Positions 8,387 through 17,616 of a stretch of DNA of 64,000 nt are shown piece after piece. The notes beneath the pieces were generated by a model. That model was not told where the DNA came from. It did no database searches and saw only the letters and a program-made list of their open reading frames with translations. Source of the stretch: Achromobacter sp. UMC46 (GTDB lineage Bacteria > Pseudomonadota > Gammaproteobacteria > Burkholderiales > Burkholderiaceae_B); assembly GCF_014170335.1 (NCBI RefSeq), contig NZ_LZZS01000038.1:186001-250000 (forward strand). Direction: 5' to 3'. The translations under genes were made by a program, and so were the position numbers. How positions within the stretch are numbered: position 1 is the stretch's first letter; the number at the start of each line of letters is the position of its first letter.

Positions 8387-9583
8387 ATGCCAGCCCCTCT
8401 GACCCCAGACGCCATCGACGCGTTGCGCGCCCGCACGCCCGGCGCGCAAACCAGTGTCCACTTCAACCACGCCGGCTCGTCGTTGCCGTCTGCCGGCACG
8501 TTGGAAGCGATCTACGCCCATCTGCAGCGCGAAGCCGCGCAGGGTCCGATGGAGGCCGGCGTGGCCTCGCGCGAACTGACGGAAAACGCCCGCACGCTGG
8601 CGGCCCGGTTGCTGAACGCGCAACCGGAAGAGATCGCTCTCACCACCGGCAATTCCCCCGGCTGGGGCGCGGCTTTCGCGGCGCTTGCGCCTTGGCGCCC
8701 CGGCGACCGCATCCTGGTCGGCCGCCACGAATGGGGCGGCAATCTGGCGGCCATGCGGCTGCGCGCGGAACGCGCCGGCGCGGTGCTGGAAACCATCCCG
8801 TCGGACGACAGCGGCTGCGTGGACGCCGACGCGCTGGCCAGCATGCTGGACGAGCGCGTGCGCCTGATCGCGCTGACCTGGCTGCCCGCCAACGGCGGCC
8901 TGATCAATCCCGCCGCCGCCGTCGGACACGTGGCGCGGCAGCATGGCATTCCGTATTTCGTGGACGCCGCGCAAGCGGTGGGTCAACTGCCCGTGGATGT
9001 GGCCGAGATCGGCTGCGATGTCTTGAGCGGTGCCGGCCGCAAGGCCTTGCGCGGCCCTCGCGGCACGGGCCTGCTGTATGTGCGGCGCGACTTCCTGGAC
9101 GCGCTCACGCCTGCTTTCGTGGACACCCATTCGGCCCCGCTGGGCGAAGACGGCCAGCCCCGGTTGCGGCCCGACGCCGCCCGCCTGGAATCCGCCGAGA
9201 ACTCGCTGGCGCTGCGCTGCGGCCTGGCCAATGCCCTGCAGGAAGCGCTGGATATCGGGCTTCCCGCCATCCGTGCCACCATTGATGCGAACGCCACGTC
9301 CCTGCGCGCCGAACTCGCGGCCATCCCGGGCATCACCGTGCTGGATCAAGGCCGGGAATTGTCCGGCCTGGTGTCCTTCAATGTGGCCGGCCACGACGCG
9401 GGCGCGGTGCAACGCGCGCTGGCGGCCGAGGGCATCACCATCGGCAGCAACGGCGTACCCTACACGCCGCTGGACATGCAGGCGCGCGGCCTGACGCAGA
9501 TCGCACGCGCCTCGGTCAGCTATCTGACCCGCAGCGACGAAACCGCCCGCTTGCTGGGCGCGCTGCGGCAACTGGCGCGATAG
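8387..9583 (+). CDS. Class V aminotransferase-fold PLP enzyme (cysteine desulfurase-like)
   Basis: 398 residues of the class V aminotransferase fold, which includes cysteine desulfurases, isopenicillin-N-epimerase-like enzymes and lyases. The N-terminus carries FNHAGSSLPS, the PLP-binding aspartate lies in PYFVDAAQAVGQLPVDV, and the PLP lysine is most likely Lys219 in GAGRKALRGPRGTG. This differs from the histidine-lysine pair of SufS/IscS enzymes. No Fe-S assembly genes are nearby, so a housekeeping desulfurase is unlikely. It follows a RidA-like gene in an apparent operon. The substrate cannot be read from the sequence. Confidence 0.85.
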   Translation: MPAPLTPDAIDALRARTPGAQTSVHFNHAGSSLPSAGTLEAIYAHLQREAAQGPMEAGVASRELTENARTLAARLLNAQPEEIALTTGNSPGWGAAFAALAPWRPGDRILVGRHEWGGNLAAMRLRAERAGAVLETIPSDDSGCVDADALASMLDERVRLIALTWLPANGGLINPAAAVGHVARQHGIPYFVDAAQAVGQLPVDVAEIGCDVLSGAGRKALRGPRGTGLLYVRRDFLDALTPAFVDTHSAPLGEDGQPRLRPDAARLESAENSLALRCGLANALQEALDIGLPAIRATIDANATSLRAELAAIPGITVLDQGRELSGLVSFNVAGHDAGAVQRALAAEGITIGSNGVPYTPLDMQARGLTQIARASVSYLTRSDETARLLGALRQLAR

Positions 9584-9598
9584 GCCGCGGCAGCGGCC

Positions 9599-10492
9599 TC
9601 AGGCCGCTGCGCGCCGCATGAACGGGGACCATTTCGTGAAGACGAGCAGGTTGCCGAACATCACCAGCGCCAGGCCGGCAAAGGCCGCCGGCGTCCACTG
9701 GTAGCCCTCGGCCACCGTCGACACGCTAAGCGCCACCACGGGGAACAGCACCGTGCAATAGGCGGCGCGCGCCGGCCCCATGCGGCCGACCAGCGTCAGA
9801 TAGGCGGTAAAGCCGATCACCGACCCGGGAATGGCCAGGTAGAGCAGGGCGCCGACATAGGACGGCGACGAATCAAACTGGAATGGCAGGCCCGCCGCCA
9901 CGCAACCCGTCAGCAGGATCGCCGCGCCGTACAGCATGCTGTAGGCGTTGCCCGTCAGCGGCCGGATGCCCGCGCGCTGCTGCATCGACGACAGCATGTT
10001 GCCGGTGGAAAAACAGAACGTGCCCAGCAATGCAAAGCCCAGCCCCAACAGCGTTTCGTGGCTGGCCTGCTGGCTGACGAGCTCGGGCCAGAACAGCAGC
10101 ACCAGGCCCGAAAACCCGATCCCTCCGGCCAGCATCACGCGCGACGCGACGCGGGTGCCGAACCACAGCCGGGCGTTCAGCGCGTTCCACAGCGTCGCGG
10201 CGGAAAACACCACCGACACCAGCCCGCTGGGGATCCATTGCGTCGCGGTGTAGAAGCACAGGAAGTTCAGGCAGAACAGGCAAAGGCCCTGGCCCACGCA
10301 GAGCCAATGGCCGCGCCGGTCCAGCTTCTGCAATTTGCGGGTCAGCAGCAAGGCGGCGAACAGCACCAGGCCGGCCAGCGCGAAGCGGTAGAAGATGGAC
10401 ACGGGAATGGCCACCACGCCCAGTTGCAGCTTGATGGCGATCCAGGTGGTGCCCCAAATGACGACGGTCAGGAAATACAGGAAGAGATTCAC
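9599..10492 (-). CDS. EamA/DMT-family transporter
   Basis: About 297 residues with ten hydrophobic segments in two EamA repeats. It opens NLFLYFLTVVIWGTTWIAIK, the form in which many EamA exporters start, so I place the start at a GTG (10492). An ATG at 10561 would add 23 polar residues and cannot be excluded. EamA proteins export metabolites or amino acids across the inner membrane. It is divergent from an AraC regulator that probably controls it. Substrate unknown. Confidence 0.85.
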   Translation of the reverse strand: MNLFLYFLTVVIWGTTWIAIKLQLGVVAIPVSIFYRFALAGLVLFAALLLTRKLQKLDRRGHWLCVGQGLCLFCLNFLCFYTATQWIPSGLVSVVFSAATLWNALNARLWFGTRVASRVMLAGGIGFSGLVLLFWPELVSQQASHETLLGLGFALLGTFCFSTGNMLSSMQQRAGIRPLTGNAYSMLYGAAILLTGCVAAGLPFQFDSSPSYVGALLYLAIPGSVIGFTAYLTLVGRMGPARAAYCTVLFPVVALSVSTVAEGYQWTPAAFAGLALVMFGNLLVFTKWSPFMRRAAA

Positions 10493-10667
10493 GATGCGAT
10501 GGGCAGAAAAAAGGGGACGCGATACGGACCGGCCGGACGGCGGGCCAAGCGGCAGATCCATTGGCCGCGAGTGTGCGCCGCCGCCTCGCTGCGGGATTGC
10601 CGGTTCTTGCGGTTTTTGCGGGGTCGCGCACGCGGCACGCGCGAGATCGCAGTAGCATTCCAGTCCT

Positions 10668-11558
10668 ATGGGCACCATCGCCTCGGCCCCGGCCGATTTC
10701 TCCGTCTTCCGCACACTGTCTCGCTCCACCGCCACGCTGGAACGCGCCTCGCCGCTTGGCGAAGGCATGGCCATTTCGCAATGGGGCCGCAGCGCCAACG
10801 AGACCCTGGGCTACGACATGCCCGGCCACCACACGCTGTCCCTGTACCTGCACGGCGGCGACAAGTCGTTCCGCGTCGGGCACGACACGCTGCACGGCGG
10901 CGCCGGCAAGTTCTGCGTGCTGCCGGCCGAACACTATTCGCGCTGGTGCATGAACGACACCGTGCATTTCCTGCACCTGTACATCGCGCCCGAACGGCTG
11001 GCGCGCGAAGCCGTCATGCGGCTGGACTGCGAGCCCCGCACGCTGGAACTGCGCGACCGCACCTACATCCAGGACGACTCGCTGATCGATGTGTGCCGCC
11101 AGTTGCTGGGCACCGACTGGGCGCAGCCGGCGGACCGGCTGGCGGCCAGCAGCGCGGCGGAAACCGTGCTGCACCATCTGCTGAACCAGGGCGTGGCCCG
11201 CAAGGCCACGCCGCCCGCCCGCGGCGGCCTGGCGCCCGCCGTGCGCCGGCGCATCATGGACTACGTGGATGCGCACTTGCACGAGCCCCTGACGCTGGAC
11301 CAGCTGGCGGGCATCGCCGCGCTGTCCACCTACCATTTCGCGCGCATGTTCCACACCTCGTTCGGCGAACCGCCGCATGCCTGGGTGCGCGGACGCCGCC
11401 TGGCGCACGCCCGCAGCCTGCTGGCGGCCGGCAAGGGCGACCTGGCCGGCATCGCGCAGGCCAGCGGCTTCGGCAACGCCAGCCACTTGTCGCGGGTGTT
11501 CCGCGACGCCGTCGGCGTCACGCCCGGCCAGTACCGTAGCGCCCGCCGCCGCCACTGA
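10668..11558 (+). CDS. AraC-family transcriptional regulator
   Basis: 296 residues. The C-terminal 100 residues hold the paired helix-turn-helix of AraC proteins: LTLDQLAGIAALSTYHFARMF, then IAQASGFGNASHLSRVFRD and the closing GVTPGQYRSARR. The N-terminal 170 residues form a cupin-like sensor with no recognised ligand. It is transcribed away from the EamA transporter across a gap of about 175 bases, which suggests it activates that exporter. I saw no convincing operator in the gap. Confidence 0.9.
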   Translation: MGTIASAPADFSVFRTLSRSTATLERASPLGEGMAISQWGRSANETLGYDMPGHHTLSLYLHGGDKSFRVGHDTLHGGAGKFCVLPAEHYSRWCMNDTVHFLHLYIAPERLAREAVMRLDCEPRTLELRDRTYIQDDSLIDVCRQLLGTDWAQPADRLAASSAAETVLHHLLNQGVARKATPPARGGLAPAVRRRIMDYVDAHLHEPLTLDQLAGIAALSTYHFARMFHTSFGEPPHAWVRGRRLAHARSLLAAGKGDLAGIAQASGFGNASHLSRVFRDAVGVTPGQYRSARRRH

Positions 11559-11659
11559 ACGGCGCCCGTCCGGCCCCGTTTCCCGACCCGCGCGGTCTAC
11601 AATGGCGCATCGCCCTTAGCGGCCCGACACCGCGGTCCGACCGCGCTTGCCCCGACGCG

Positions 11660-13132
11660 ATGCCGCCTTCGCCCTCTCGCGATTCCGAATTCCTGGCCGG
11701 CCCCGCCGCCCCGCACCCGCTGCGCGCGCACTGGCTGGCCGAACTCATCCGCCTGCGCGAAACACACTGGGGCCCACTGGACGACGCCGACGCCGTCCGC
11801 CGCGTGCGGCAGCTGGACGCCGGCCTGCCCGCGCGCATCCTGGCGCGCGCCGACCTGCTGGCGCAGCGCGAAAACCTCACCCCGATGGTCGATGCCTGGC
11901 GCCGCCACGCGCGCGGCATCCTGGCCCTGTTGTTCGCGCTGGCCCTGATATCCGGCATCGGCGTGGCTCTGGGCGCGCTGGGCGACGGGTCGCGCCCCGT
12001 CAACGTGCTCTGGGCGCTGGGCGCCTTGCTCGGGCTGCATGCGCTGACCTTCCTGCTGTGGCTGGCCAGCTTTCTTCTCCGGCCATCGGCCGTGACTGGG
12101 CTGGGCCGTCTCTGGCTGTGGGCCACCCGCAAGCTATCGCGCGGCCCCGACGGCGCCTTGGTGCCGCAGGCCTTCCTGAACCTCCTGGCGCGCGCAGGCG
12201 CCTTGCGCTGGCTCTTCGGGGCCATCAGCCATCTGTTGTGGCTGACGGCCCTGTGCGCCGCGCTGGCGGCCTTGCTGACGGTGCTGTCCACGGCCAGCTA
12301 CCGCTTCATCTGGGCCACCACGCTACTGGCCCCCGACACCTTCGTCTGGCTGACGCAGGCCATCGGCTGGCTGCCCGCGCATCTGAGCTTCCCGATGCCG
12401 GACGCCGCCGTCATCCGCGCCAGCGACGGCGCGCAGACGCTGTCCGCCGACGCGCAGGTGCAGTGGTCGCTGTGGCTGATCGGCGTATTGGTGGCCTACG
12501 GCATCCTGCCGCGCCTGCTGGCGGGCGCACTCTGCGTGGCCGCCGCGCTGCGCGCCCTGCGCCGTTTGCGCATCGACCCCTCGCTGGCCGGCTTTGCGCC
12601 GCTGCGCGACCGCCTTGAACCCCCGGCCCAATCCCTCGGCATCGACCGCCCCGTGGACCCGCTGCACGAACCCCGCGTGGGCGCGCCCTCTCTGGCCGGC
12701 CTTGCCGGGCAGCCCGTGCTGCTGGGTCTGGAATTGCCCGCGGACCTGGCCTGGCCGCCCGCCGGTATCCCTGCGGGCATCCAGCTGGCCGGCAACCTGG
12801 ACACCCGCGAAGAGCGCAACCGCGTGCTCGACGCGCTGGCCCAGGCCGCGGCCTCGCGCCTGCTGATCGCCTGCGACGCCCGCCAGACGCCCGACCGCGG
12901 CACCCTGTCCCTGATCGCCGAACTGTCCGCCCACGCGCAGGCGACTCGCGTCTGGCTCATCACGGCGCCAGCCTCCGACTCGGGCTCCGGCACTGGCTCC
13001 GACGCGGCCTCCGGCGCCGGCGCGCGCGCCGCCTTGTGGCGCGAACGGCTGCTGGCTCTGGGCCTGGCCGCCGACGCCATCCTGCAAACTCCCACCGCGC
13101 CCCTGGCGTGGCTGGAGTCCGGCAATGGCTGA
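11660..13132 (+). CDS. DUF2868-family membrane protein
   Basis: 490 residues. A soluble N-terminus (about 1-90) is followed by two hydrophobic helices (ILALLFALALISGIGVALG, then LGLHALTFLLWLASFLL), two more around residues 190-225, one near 280, and a C-terminal soluble Ala-rich domain. This arrangement matches the DUF2868 family, always found beside a DUF3482 GTPase. Its stop overlaps the GTPase start by eight bases (ATGGCTGA), which implies translational coupling and probably a complex. The biochemical role is not known. Confidence 0.85.
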   Translation: MPPSPSRDSEFLAGPAAPHPLRAHWLAELIRLRETHWGPLDDADAVRRVRQLDAGLPARILARADLLAQRENLTPMVDAWRRHARGILALLFALALISGIGVALGALGDGSRPVNVLWALGALLGLHALTFLLWLASFLLRPSAVTGLGRLWLWATRKLSRGPDGALVPQAFLNLLARAGALRWLFGAISHLLWLTALCAALAALLTVLSTASYRFIWATTLLAPDTFVWLTQAIGWLPAHLSFPMPDAAVIRASDGAQTLSADAQVQWSLWLIGVLVAYGILPRLLAGALCVAAALRALRRLRIDPSLAGFAPLRDRLEPPAQSLGIDRPVDPLHEPRVGAPSLAGLAGQPVLLGLELPADLAWPPAGIPAGIQLAGNLDTREERNRVLDALAQAAASRLLIACDARQTPDRGTLSLIAELSAHAQATRVWLITAPASDSGSGTGSDAASGAGARAALWRERLLALGLAADAILQTPTAPLAWLESGNG

Positions 13133-14513
13133 CGACGTGATCAAGATCGCGGTGGTGGGCCACACCAACACCGGCAAGACCTCGCTGCTGCGCACCCTCA
13201 CGCGCGACACCGCATTCGGTGACGTCGCCGACCGGCCCGGCACCACGCGCCACGTCGAAGGCGCGCGGCTGCGCCTGGAAGGCCGCGCCGTGCTGGAATG
13301 GTTCGACACGCCGGGGATGGAAGACAGCATCGCGCTGCTGGAATACCTGGAACGGCTGGGCGGCCCCGAGGAACGGCTGGACGGCCCGGCCCGCATCCGC
13401 CGCTTCCTGGACACCCCCGAAGCGCACGGCCGCTACGAACAGGAGGCCCGCGTCCTGACGAAGATGCTGGACTGCGACGCCGCGCTGTACGTGATCGACG
13501 CCCGCGACCCCGTGCTGGGCAAGCATCGCGACGAACTCTCCATCCTGGCCGCTTGCGGCCGGCCCCTGCTGCCGGTGCTGAATTTCGTGAACGCGCCCGC
13601 CCACCGCGCCGACGAGTGGCGTGGCGCGATGGCGCGGCTGGGCCTGCACGCGGTGGTGGAGTTCGATACCGTCGCGCCCCCGCTGGACGGCGAACAGCAG
13701 CTGTACGCCAAACTGGGCGTGCTGCTGGACCGGCACGCGGACGCCCTGGCCCGGCTGTCCGGCAGCCTGTCCGCGCAACGCCGCGCGCGCCACGCCGCCG
13801 CCTACGAACTGCTGGCCGACCTGCTTGTCGACGTCGCGGCGCTGCACTTGTCCAGCGCCAGCGACGAGGCCGCGCTGGCCGCCACGTCGAACCAGTTGCG
13901 CGATCAGGTCCGCCAACGCGAACAGACCTGCGTGAACGCCTTGCTGGCGCTCTACAACTTCCGCCCGTCCGATATTTCCGACGACGCGCTGCCGCTGCAA
14001 GGCGAACGCTGGGGCATGGACCTGTTCCATCCGCAGGCGCTGAAAGACATGGGCGTGCAAGTGGGCATGGGCGTGGCCGCCGGCGCGATGGCGGGCGCGG
14101 CGGTGGACCTGTTCAGCGCGGGCCTCAGCCTGGGCACCGGCATGCTGATCGGCGCGGCCGCCGGCGGATTGTGGCAGGGCGTCGAAAAGCTGGGCAAGCG
14201 CGTCGCCGGCAAACTGCGGGGATGGCGCGAGATCAGCGTGGACGACGCCGTGCTGCGCTTGCTGGCCCTGCGCCAGCGCCAGTTGATCGACGCGCTGGAG
14301 CGCCGCGGCCATGCCGCGCGCGAACCATTGAAACTAGCCCTTCCGGATGACGAAGCCTGGCAGAAGGGCCCGTTGCCCGACGCGCTGAAAGAGGCGCGCA
14401 GCCGCCCGGAATGGTCGGCGCTGGGCAAGCACTACGAAGACAGCGACCGCAGAAAGCGCATCGTCCACGCGTTGGCGCAAACCCTTGCCGCCACGCCTCG
14501 GCCAGACGCCTGA
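13125..14513 (+). CDS. GTPase with C-terminal DUF3482 domain
   Basis: 462 residues. The N-terminal Era/TrmE-like G domain has the P-loop GHTNTGKTS (residues 11-19), the G3 motif in WFDTPGMED and a G4-like position NFVNAP, which is not canonical NKxD. The C-terminal DUF3482 region (about 220-462) contains a Gly/Ala-rich hydrophobic stretch, VAAGAMAGAAVDLFSAG, that could insert in or contact the membrane. It overlaps the DUF2868 gene, with which it forms an operon. A role in membrane processes is a guess; no function is established. Confidence 0.88.
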   Translation: MADDVIKIAVVGHTNTGKTSLLRTLTRDTAFGDVADRPGTTRHVEGARLRLEGRAVLEWFDTPGMEDSIALLEYLERLGGPEERLDGPARIRRFLDTPEAHGRYEQEARVLTKMLDCDAALYVIDARDPVLGKHRDELSILAACGRPLLPVLNFVNAPAHRADEWRGAMARLGLHAVVEFDTVAPPLDGEQQLYAKLGVLLDRHADALARLSGSLSAQRRARHAAAYELLADLLVDVAALHLSSASDEAALAATSNQLRDQVRQREQTCVNALLALYNFRPSDISDDALPLQGERWGMDLFHPQALKDMGVQVGMGVAAGAMAGAAVDLFSAGLSLGTGMLIGAAAGGLWQGVEKLGKRVAGKLRGWREISVDDAVLRLLALRQRQLIDALERRGHAAREPLKLALPDDEAWQKGPLPDALKEARSRPEWSALGKHYEDSDRRKRIVHALAQTLAATPRPDA

Positions 14514-14868
14514 CCCCTTCGCCGCCCCAGGCCTTGAACGCACCATTCAACGCCGGCGGCAAGCAAGTACTAACCCCAATCCAAACCGATTGACGCTTAA
14601 ACGAATGGATCTATAAGATTCGTTCTGCATCGGCGCGGTCCGTCCCCGCCATGACATTCACAAGGGGTTGGGTCTATCGTGAAGTCGAAGTCTTCGGCAG
14701 TGATTCCCGGCATCGCCCTCAATGGCCCGTGCGCAGTCCGCGCCACGCGCCACCCGTCCCCGCGCCGTCTTTCGTCGTAAGCAGCAACGCCATGCCCCGG
14801 ATCCCGATGGGGCCGGGGCCCTGTCACTTCTGTCGCGCGATCCGCGCACCACACGGAGCATGAGGGCT
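14514..14868 (+). promoter_or_regulatory. Long leader and promoter of the peptide transporter operon
   Basis: 355 bases without a supported gene. A promoter is visible: TTGACG (14590-14595), 16 bases, then TATAAG (14612-14617). A 7-bp inverted repeat, AACGAAT (14600-14606) and ATTCGTT (14618-14624), brackets the -10 and could be an operator. If this promoter is used, the untranslated leader is about 245 bases. A 70-codon frame at 14651-14863 has no ribosome site and reads as chance coding. Confidence 0.5.
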
Positions 14869-16476
14869 ATGCGTACTTTTCCCCACCTGAAGCAAGCTGC
14901 GCTGGCGGCTGCTGTTGCGGCATCGCTGGCCTTCAGCGCCGGCGCGGCCGCCAAGACGTTCCATTGGTCCTATCAAGGCGACGCCACCTCGATGGATCCG
15001 ATGGCCTTGAACGAAACCTTCACGCTGGGTTTCCAGGGCAACATCTACGAGACCCTGGCCGGCTACGACGGCAATCTGAAACTCACCCCGCTGCTGGCCG
15101 AAAGCTGGGAAAACCCCGAGCCGACCAAATGGGTGTTCAAGCTGCGCAAGGGCGTCAAGTTCCATGACGGTTCGCCTTTCACCGCGGACGACGTGATCTT
15201 TTCGTGGAAGCGCAGCCTGACGCCCGGCTCCGACATGAAGGGCTACGGCGCCAAGGCCTCCGACATCAAGAAGGTGGACGACTACACCATCGAAGTCATC
15301 ACCCCCACGCCCAACCCCATCCTGCCGCGCGAATGGGTGTTCCTGTACATCATGAGCAAGACGTGGGCCGAGAAGAACAAGACCACCGAGGCCACCAACG
15401 TCAAGGGCGACAACCAGGGCAACTACGCCAACCTGAACGCCAACGGCACCGGCCCCTTCATGCTGGTCTCGCGCCAGCCCGACGTGAAGACGGTGCTCAA
15501 GCGCTATGACGGCTACTGGAACAAGGGCATCAAGACCAACGTCGACGAAGTCATCTTCCAGCCGATCACGCAGGAAGCCACCCGCGTGGCCGCGCTGATC
15601 TCCGGCGAAATGGACCTGGTGCAGCCCGTGCCGGTGCAAGACTGGAAGCGCCTGGAGGACGCCAAGGGCGTCAAGCCGCTGACCGCGCCGGAAGCGCGCG
15701 CCATCTTCATCGGCATGGACCAGGACCGCGACGAACTGCTGTTCTCGGACGTGAAGGGCAAGAACCCCTTCAAGGACGCCAAGGTGCGCGAAGCCGTCGT
15801 GCTGGCCGTCGACACCAAGGCCATCAACGAGAAGATCATGCGCGGCGCGGCCAAGCCGCTGGGCTCGCTGGTGGCCACCGCCATCAACGGCTATTCCGAT
15901 TCCTACGGCGCGCCGTACAAGCCCGACCCCGAACGCGCCAAGAAGCTGCTGGCCGAAGCGGGCTACCCCAAGGGCTTCACGGTCACGATGGACTGCCCGA
16001 ACGACCGCTACGTCAACGACGAAAAGGTCTGCCAGGCGGTCGCCGGCATGCTGGCCCGCGTCGGCATCAAGATCAACCTGCTGGCGCAGACCAAGTCCAA
16101 GTACTTCGGCAAGATCCTGCTGCAGGCGGGCAACCAGACCAGCATGTACATGCTGGGATGGACGCCCAGCTCTACCGATGCGCACAACGCGCTGCTGAAC
16201 CTGGCGGCCTGCCGCGATGCCAAGACGGCGGCCGGCCAGTTCAACCTGGGCGGCTACTGCAACAAAAAGGTCGACGACCTGACCAACAAGATCGGCGTCG
16301 AAACCGATCAGACCAAGCGCAATGCCATGATCAAGGAAGCCTTCGAGATCGTGCGCACGGACTTCGGCTATCTGCCGCTGCACCAGCAGCCGATGTCCTG
16401 GGGCGTGAAGGACAACATCAAGGTCATCCAGCGCGCCGACGACGTGCTCGACCTGCGCGACGTGGTGTTGCCGTAA
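14869..16476 (+). CDS. Peptide/opine ABC transporter, periplasmic binding protein
   Basis: 535 residues of the DppA/OppA class (SBP family 5). A signal peptide with basic start MRTFPHLK and hydrophobic core ends near AGAAAKTF (about residue 26). Conserved stretches follow: DATSMDPMALNETFT, WVFKLRKGVKFHDGSPFTADDV, NGTGPFML and KVREAVVLAVD. It captures peptides or similar compounds for the permeases encoded next. The ATG at 14860 would add three residues. No cysteine suits a lipobox, so it is soluble. The downstream amidohydrolase hints that the substrate is a modified dipeptide, which is an inference. Confidence 0.93.
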   Translation: MRTFPHLKQAALAAAVAASLAFSAGAAAKTFHWSYQGDATSMDPMALNETFTLGFQGNIYETLAGYDGNLKLTPLLAESWENPEPTKWVFKLRKGVKFHDGSPFTADDVIFSWKRSLTPGSDMKGYGAKASDIKKVDDYTIEVITPTPNPILPREWVFLYIMSKTWAEKNKTTEATNVKGDNQGNYANLNANGTGPFMLVSRQPDVKTVLKRYDGYWNKGIKTNVDEVIFQPITQEATRVAALISGEMDLVQPVPVQDWKRLEDAKGVKPLTAPEARAIFIGMDQDRDELLFSDVKGKNPFKDAKVREAVVLAVDTKAINEKIMRGAAKPLGSLVATAINGYSDSYGAPYKPDPERAKKLLAEAGYPKGFTVTMDCPNDRYVNDEKVCQAVAGMLARVGIKINLLAQTKSKYFGKILLQAGNQTSMYMLGWTPSSTDAHNALLNLAACRDAKTAAGQFNLGGYCNKKVDDLTNKIGVETDQTKRNAMIKEAFEIVRTDFGYLPLHQQPMSWGVKDNIKVIQRADDVLDLRDVVLP

Positions 16477-16634
16477 ACCCTTGCCGTAGCGCGTTGCCGC
16501 AACCCCTTGCGGCGATTGACTGACGATGTGAGCCCCGGGCGGCGAGATCCGCCCGGGCGCGCCCGGCCCAGCCCCGCTTCCCGTCATCAACGGACGCGCG
16601 GCCCGGCGTTATCTGCAAACGAGGGCACCCGATA

Positions 16635-17606
16635 ATGCTTTCCTTTATTGCGCAACGGCTTATCCAGTCGGTGCTGGTGATGTTGACGGTGGCGCTGATC
16701 GCGTTCTCCATGTTCCGCTATGTGGGCGACCCGATCGCCAGCATGGTCGGCCAGGACACCACGCCTGAACAACGCGCGCAGCTGCGCGTCGAACTCGGCC
16801 TGGACGATCCCTTCGTGGTGCAGTTCGCGCGCTTCGTCGGCAATGCGGTGCAGGGCGATTTCGGCATCTCGTACCGCCAGCGCCGGCCCGTCAGCGAACT
16901 GCTTGAAGAGCGCATGCCCGCCACGCTGGAACTGTCGTTCGTGTCCGCCGTGATGGCGCTGGCCCTCGGCATCCCCATGGGCATCTACACCGCGCTCAAG
17001 CGGCACGGCATCCTGTCCAAGGCCTTCATGGCGATCTCGCTGGCCGGCATCTCCCTGCCCACGTTCCTGATCGGCATCCTGCTGATCCTGGTGTTCGGCG
17101 TGCAGCTGCGATGGCTGCCCAGCTTCGGGCGCGGCGACGTCGTCAGCCTGGGATGGTGGACGACCGGCTTCCTGACCAAGTCGGGCTGGCTGGCGCTGAT
17201 CATGCCGGCCATCACGCTGGCGCTGTTCCAGATGACGCTCATCATGCGCCTGGTGCGCGCCGAGATGCTGGAGGTGCTGCGCGCCGACTTCATCAAGTTC
17301 GCGCGCGCCCGCGGCCTGCCGGAACGCCTGATCAATTTCCGCCATGCCTTGAAGAACACGCTGGTGCCCGTCATCACCATCACCGGGCTGCAGCTGGGGT
17401 CGATCATCGCTTTCGCCATCATCACGGAAACGGTGTTCCAGTGGCCCGGCATGGGACTGTTGTTCATCCAGGCGATCAGCATGGTGGACATCCCGGTGAT
17501 GGCCGCCTATCTGGTGCTGATCGCGTTCATGTTCGTCGTCATCAATCTGGTCGTCGACCTGCTGTATTTCGCCGTCGACCCCCGTCTGCGCGTGCAGAGC
17601 AAATAA
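16635..17606 (+). CDS. Peptide ABC transporter permease, DppB type
   Basis: 323 residues with six hydrophobic segments. The first starts directly (MLSFIAQRLIQSVLVMLTVA), and the typical RLVRAEMLEVLRADFIKFARA coupling loop lies near residues 205-225, followed by RHALKNTLVPVITITG. This is the DppB/OppB subunit of a family 5 importer in the inner membrane. GAGGG precedes the ATG. The 158-base gap after the binding protein gene may hold an RNA structure, but I see no clear terminator there. Confidence 0.93.
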   Translation: MLSFIAQRLIQSVLVMLTVALIAFSMFRYVGDPIASMVGQDTTPEQRAQLRVELGLDDPFVVQFARFVGNAVQGDFGISYRQRRPVSELLEERMPATLELSFVSAVMALALGIPMGIYTALKRHGILSKAFMAISLAGISLPTFLIGILLILVFGVQLRWLPSFGRGDVVSLGWWTTGFLTKSGWLALIMPAITLALFQMTLIMRLVRAEMLEVLRADFIKFARARGLPERLINFRHALKNTLVPVITITGLQLGSIIAFAIITETVFQWPGMGLLFIQAISMVDIPVMAAYLVLIAFMFVVINLVVDLLYFAVDPRLRVQSK

Positions 17607-17616
17607 GGGATTCAAC

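Noticed and set aside
10493-10798. Long N-terminal extension of the EamA transporter
   Set aside because: The first 100 residues of the longest frame are polar and cysteine-rich, and overlap the AraC gene and its promoter. Family members start just before the first helix.
14651-14863. 70-codon frame in the leader of the peptide operon
   Set aside because: It has no ribosome site, no recognisable features and an unconvincing codon pattern. It lies in a transcribed leader and is best explained as chance.
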